Source: Verrucomicrobiales bacterium (lineage in GTDB: Bacteria > Verrucomicrobiota > Verrucomicrobiia > Limisphaerales > JAYPXF01). Taken from it: DNA of 64,000 nt. The stretch is taken from positions 1 to 64,000 of the forward strand of contig PBAL01000076.1 in assembly GCA_002715965.1 (NCBI GenBank), in the 5' to 3' direction. Shown here in pieces: positions 62,157 through 64,000 of this stretch. The notes beneath the pieces were generated by a model. It was not told where the DNA came from and made no database searches. It was given only the letters and a program-made list of their open reading frames with translations. Position 1 is the stretch's first letter. Each line of letters begins with the position of its first letter. A program made the position numbers and the translations under genes.

Positions 62157-62741
62157 CTACAACACCCGGTCTTTCCGACACCACCAGAACATTCGCTCAA
62201 GATCCGTGCGGTTTGGGTAAGATCGTGGGACCCAATCCTCAAGGAGCTCAAAGTCGTCTGAGAATCGGGCATGAACTTCATCGTGGTCCGTGCCGAAAGG
62301 GGGACCGTCTTCATCGGAGATGAAGTAGTGAACGGCGAGAAACTGACCGCCGGGTTTGAGCCAGCGCTTGATGGCGTTGAGGTAATCGGGGCGGCGCGAC
62401 GGATTGACGGCGCAATAAAAGGTGTGTTCGAAGATCCAGTCGTATTGCTCGGTGGGTTCGTCCTCCAGAAAGTCCCCGAGCTTGAAGGTCGCATTCGGCT
62501 CGGAAGTCTTCGCCGTCGCACCATCCACCGCGCTTGGTGCGATGTCATAACCAACCGCATCGAATCCGGCCTTGGCCCATTCGCGGATGTCGTAACCGAA
62601 TCCACAACCAGGATTGATCACCGATCCGCGCGGCAGGTCAGGATGCGCCGCCAGCCAATCCACCAGGCCGGGTGAAGGCTTGCCTTTGTCCCACTGCGTA
62701 TCGCCGGTGCGATAGCAGTTCTCCCAATCGGTGTCCGCCAT
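62157..62741 (-). CDS. SAM-dependent methyltransferase (TPMT-like)
   Basis: A 194-aa class I methyltransferase related to the thiopurine methyltransferase branch: 'WENCYRTGDTQWDKGKPSPGLVDWLAAHP' at the N-terminus, then SAM motif I 'SVINPGCGFGYDIREWAKAGFDAVGYDIAPSAVDGA', 'DWIFEHTFYCAVNPSRRPDYLNAIKRWLKPGGQFLAVHYF'. Members methylate small molecules such as thiols, halides or metalloids; the substrate is unknown. Its ATG overlaps the SPFH gene stop by one base (TGATG), so the two are coupled. Confidence 0.9.
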   Translation of the reverse strand: MADTDWENCYRTGDTQWDKGKPSPGLVDWLAAHPDLPRGSVINPGCGFGYDIREWAKAGFDAVGYDIAPSAVDGATAKTSEPNATFKLGDFLEDEPTEQYDWIFEHTFYCAVNPSRRPDYLNAIKRWLKPGGQFLAVHYFISDEDGPPFGTDHDEVHARFSDDFELLEDWVPRSYPNRTDLERMFWWCRKDRVL

Positions 62742-63664
62742 CAGCGTCGCTTGCGAATTTCGGGCGGATTGGTCAGTGGACCTTTATGCGCTTCCCCGAG
62801 TTGCACCATGAAGGAGGCGTTTTGCGGCACCACATCCACCCGGGCGCCGGATTCGAGAAGCTTCTCGGTTTCCAGCACATCCAATACGGCATTCAGTATC
62901 CGGGGATCCGCCTTGCCGATGGCATTCAGCGTTTCGCCAACAACCTCGGGCCGTTTGGCGGAAGCTTCGGCCATCTTCTGCGAAACCTTGTTGGCCGTTT
63001 CACTCTTGATCAGTCCCACGCGGTTCTCGCCGTCCTGCTTCATCGCACTCGTGACCTGGACAAGACGTTTCACGACTTTCTCGGTGATGTTCTGAACCAT
63101 CTGACGATCGGTGAAGGCGACTTTGCGGATGTAGACCGAGCCAAGTTGGTAGCCCCATTTTTCAGAGAGCGGAGAAACGGTTTTTCGCACGGTGCGGCTG
63201 AGGGCATGACGATCTTCCAACATCTTTTCCATCTCAAGGTTGTTGAGGGTGGAGATGGTGGCGTTCGTCACGTTGGCTTCTAGTGAACCTTCGGGATTGG
63301 CGTTTACATACAGGTAGTCAACGGGATTGATGACCTTCATCTCATACCAGATGCCGACGCCCATGGGCGTGCCTTCTTCCGAATTGACCATCTGGTTGCG
63401 AAGGTAGCTTTGGCGCATGGCCGTGCTGACGCGATGATGTTTGCCGAAAAACGGCAGCATGATTGCGCGCAGTCCAAAGTGCCGGATGGTGAAATGAATC
63501 CCCGGTTCATCGATCGTGCCAATCACTTTTCCGAAGAGCGTAAAGACGAGCACCTCACATTCGTTCACGATGGAATACAGTTTGAACAAGCGGGCGAGTC
63601 CCAACAGGAACGGCACACAGATCAGGCCCAGGAAGAGGAATAATGCAAAGAGAGCTGGATTCAT
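62741..63664 (-). CDS. SPFH/band 7 (stomatin-prohibitin-like) membrane protein
   Basis: A 307-aa protein with an N-terminal membrane helix ('LFALFLFLGLICVPFLLGLARLF') and a SPFH domain ('NECEVLVFTLFGKVIGTIDEPGIHFTIRHFGLRAIMLPFFGKHHRVSTAMRQSYLRNQMVNSEEGTPMGVGIWYEMKVINPVDYLY'). It ends in a coiled-coil region ('SETANKVSQKMAEASAKRPEVVGETLNAIGKAD') and a basic C-terminal tail. Such proteins form ring-like membrane scaffolds that organise proteases or transporters. It lies 14 bp behind a second SPFH gene. Confidence 0.9.
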   Translation of the reverse strand: MNPALFALFLFLGLICVPFLLGLARLFKLYSIVNECEVLVFTLFGKVIGTIDEPGIHFTIRHFGLRAIMLPFFGKHHRVSTAMRQSYLRNQMVNSEEGTPMGVGIWYEMKVINPVDYLYVNANPEGSLEANVTNATISTLNNLEMEKMLEDRHALSRTVRKTVSPLSEKWGYQLGSVYIRKVAFTDRQMVQNITEKVVKRLVQVTSAMKQDGENRVGLIKSETANKVSQKMAEASAKRPEVVGETLNAIGKADPRILNAVLDVLETEKLLESGARVDVVPQNASFMVQLGEAHKGPLTNPPEIRKRR

Positions 63665-63678
63665 GGTCTGGTCCTTTC

Positions 63679-64000
63679 TTAGTTGGATTGCGGGGATTGC
63701 ACGATGCGTTCAGCGTTTGCCAGCAATGGCACACGCATGTTTCTCAGGTATACGTCGAGGGCTGCATCGCCTCCCTCCCGCTTGATGTTGGCCAGAGTCT
63801 CGGCCAGCAGCCTCAATGGAGCGACTTCCGCCTGCGAATTGTTCGAGGCGATTTCAACCGCGCGATTGCTCATGGTGATCTGCTGCTCGGCATCCGCGTG
63901 GGCCGTACTGATATCCGCAGCGACCTGGTTGCGCGTGCTGTTGATCGCGGACAAGGCGCGATCGACCTCGGTGGGCGGGTCAATCTCCGTGATCAATGCC
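63679..64000 (-). CDS. C-terminal part of a second SPFH/band 7 protein, cut by window edge
   Basis: The last 107 codons of a gene whose start lies beyond the window. 'ALITEIDPPTEVDRALSAINSTRNQVAADISTAHADAEQQITMSNRAVEIASNNSQAEVAPLRLLAETLANIKREGGDAALDVYLRNMRVPLLANAERIVQSP' matches the helical end of band 7 proteins, with the conserved 'I-D-P-P'. The ORF track begins at an internal TTG. The stop is 14 bp before the next SPFH gene, so two SPFH proteins and the methyltransferase probably form one operon. Confidence 0.85.
   Translation of the reverse strand, partial: ALITEIDPPTEVDRALSAINSTRNQVAADISTAHADAEQQITMSNRAVEIASNNSQAEVAPLRLLAETLANIKREGGDAALDVYLRNMRVPLLANAERIVQSPQSN

Overview
The window reads as a chromosomal segment of a heterotrophic PVC-group bacterium, most likely Verrucomicrobiota (Pedosphaera/Limisphaerales-like). 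This rests on family content, not on a search: two PVC-type dehydrogenase/HEAT/CxxCH proteins, a DUF1549/DUF1553 plus Tat-exported DUF1501 pair, three exported sulfatases, a ThuA-domain protein, a XylR-type AraC regulator, a HAF-repeat protein and several Gfo/Idh/MocA oxidoreductases. The DNA is fairly GC-rich, genes lie on both strands, and many neighbours overlap by ATGA.

Layout. 1-5.7 kb: edge-truncated glycogen-binding-like protein, RlmI-type rRNA methyltransferase, YgfZ-like folate protein, first PVC dehydrogenase. 5.9-19.3 kb: RtcB, then a loose sugar and sugar-acid region (epimerase, SDR, SMP-30 lactonase, Gfo/Idh, IlvD/Edd dehydratase, DapA-family lyase, mannose-6-phosphate isomerase, propeller glycosidase) with rhodanese, RuvB and Nudix genes among them. 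19.3-25.5 kb: minus-strand MutL, CoaX, BirA, NadC and DUF1501. 25.5-29.8 kb: DUF1549/DUF1553 cytochrome protein, a selenocysteine tRNA gene and a nitroreductase-like gene. 30-35.4 kb: a six-gene TonB energisation operon (DUF3450, long ExbB, short ExbB, ExbD, TonB, TPR) behind a palindromic upstream site. 35.6-39.5 kb: AcnB, a SMUG1-type uracil-DNA glycosylase and tRNA-Leu(CAG). 39.5-40 kb: gene debris (FG-GAP and PhoU fragments) next to that tRNA. 40-49.7 kb: lipoprotein, amidohydrolase and Gfo/Idh, a 5'-truncated DJ-1/PfpI gene, exported propeller, sulfatase, GIY-YIG nuclease with an overlapping small ORF, a 26-bp-arm perfect palindrome and the XylR-type regulator. 49.8-57.4 kb: RDD protein, exported phosphodiesterase, IspD, second PVC dehydrogenase, HAF protein, small lipoprotein. 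57.4-64 kb: minus-strand ThuA and sulfatase, LuxR-type regulator, third sulfatase, a SAM methyltransferase and two SPFH proteins, the last cut by the window edge.

How it fits together (inference): exported sulfatases, ThuA, propeller and amidohydrolase proteins would attack sulfated or acidic glycans. The TonB-ExbBD operon would power outer-membrane import. The lactonase, dehydrogenases, dehydratase and 2-keto-3-deoxy acid lyase would pass sugar acids to central metabolism, where AcnB serves the TCA cycle. I found no CRISPR array, complete insertion sequence, prophage or classical defence island. The most unusual items are the selC gene, the SMUG1 gene, the dual-ExbB TonB operon with its upstream site, the long palindrome and the tRNA-linked gene debris.
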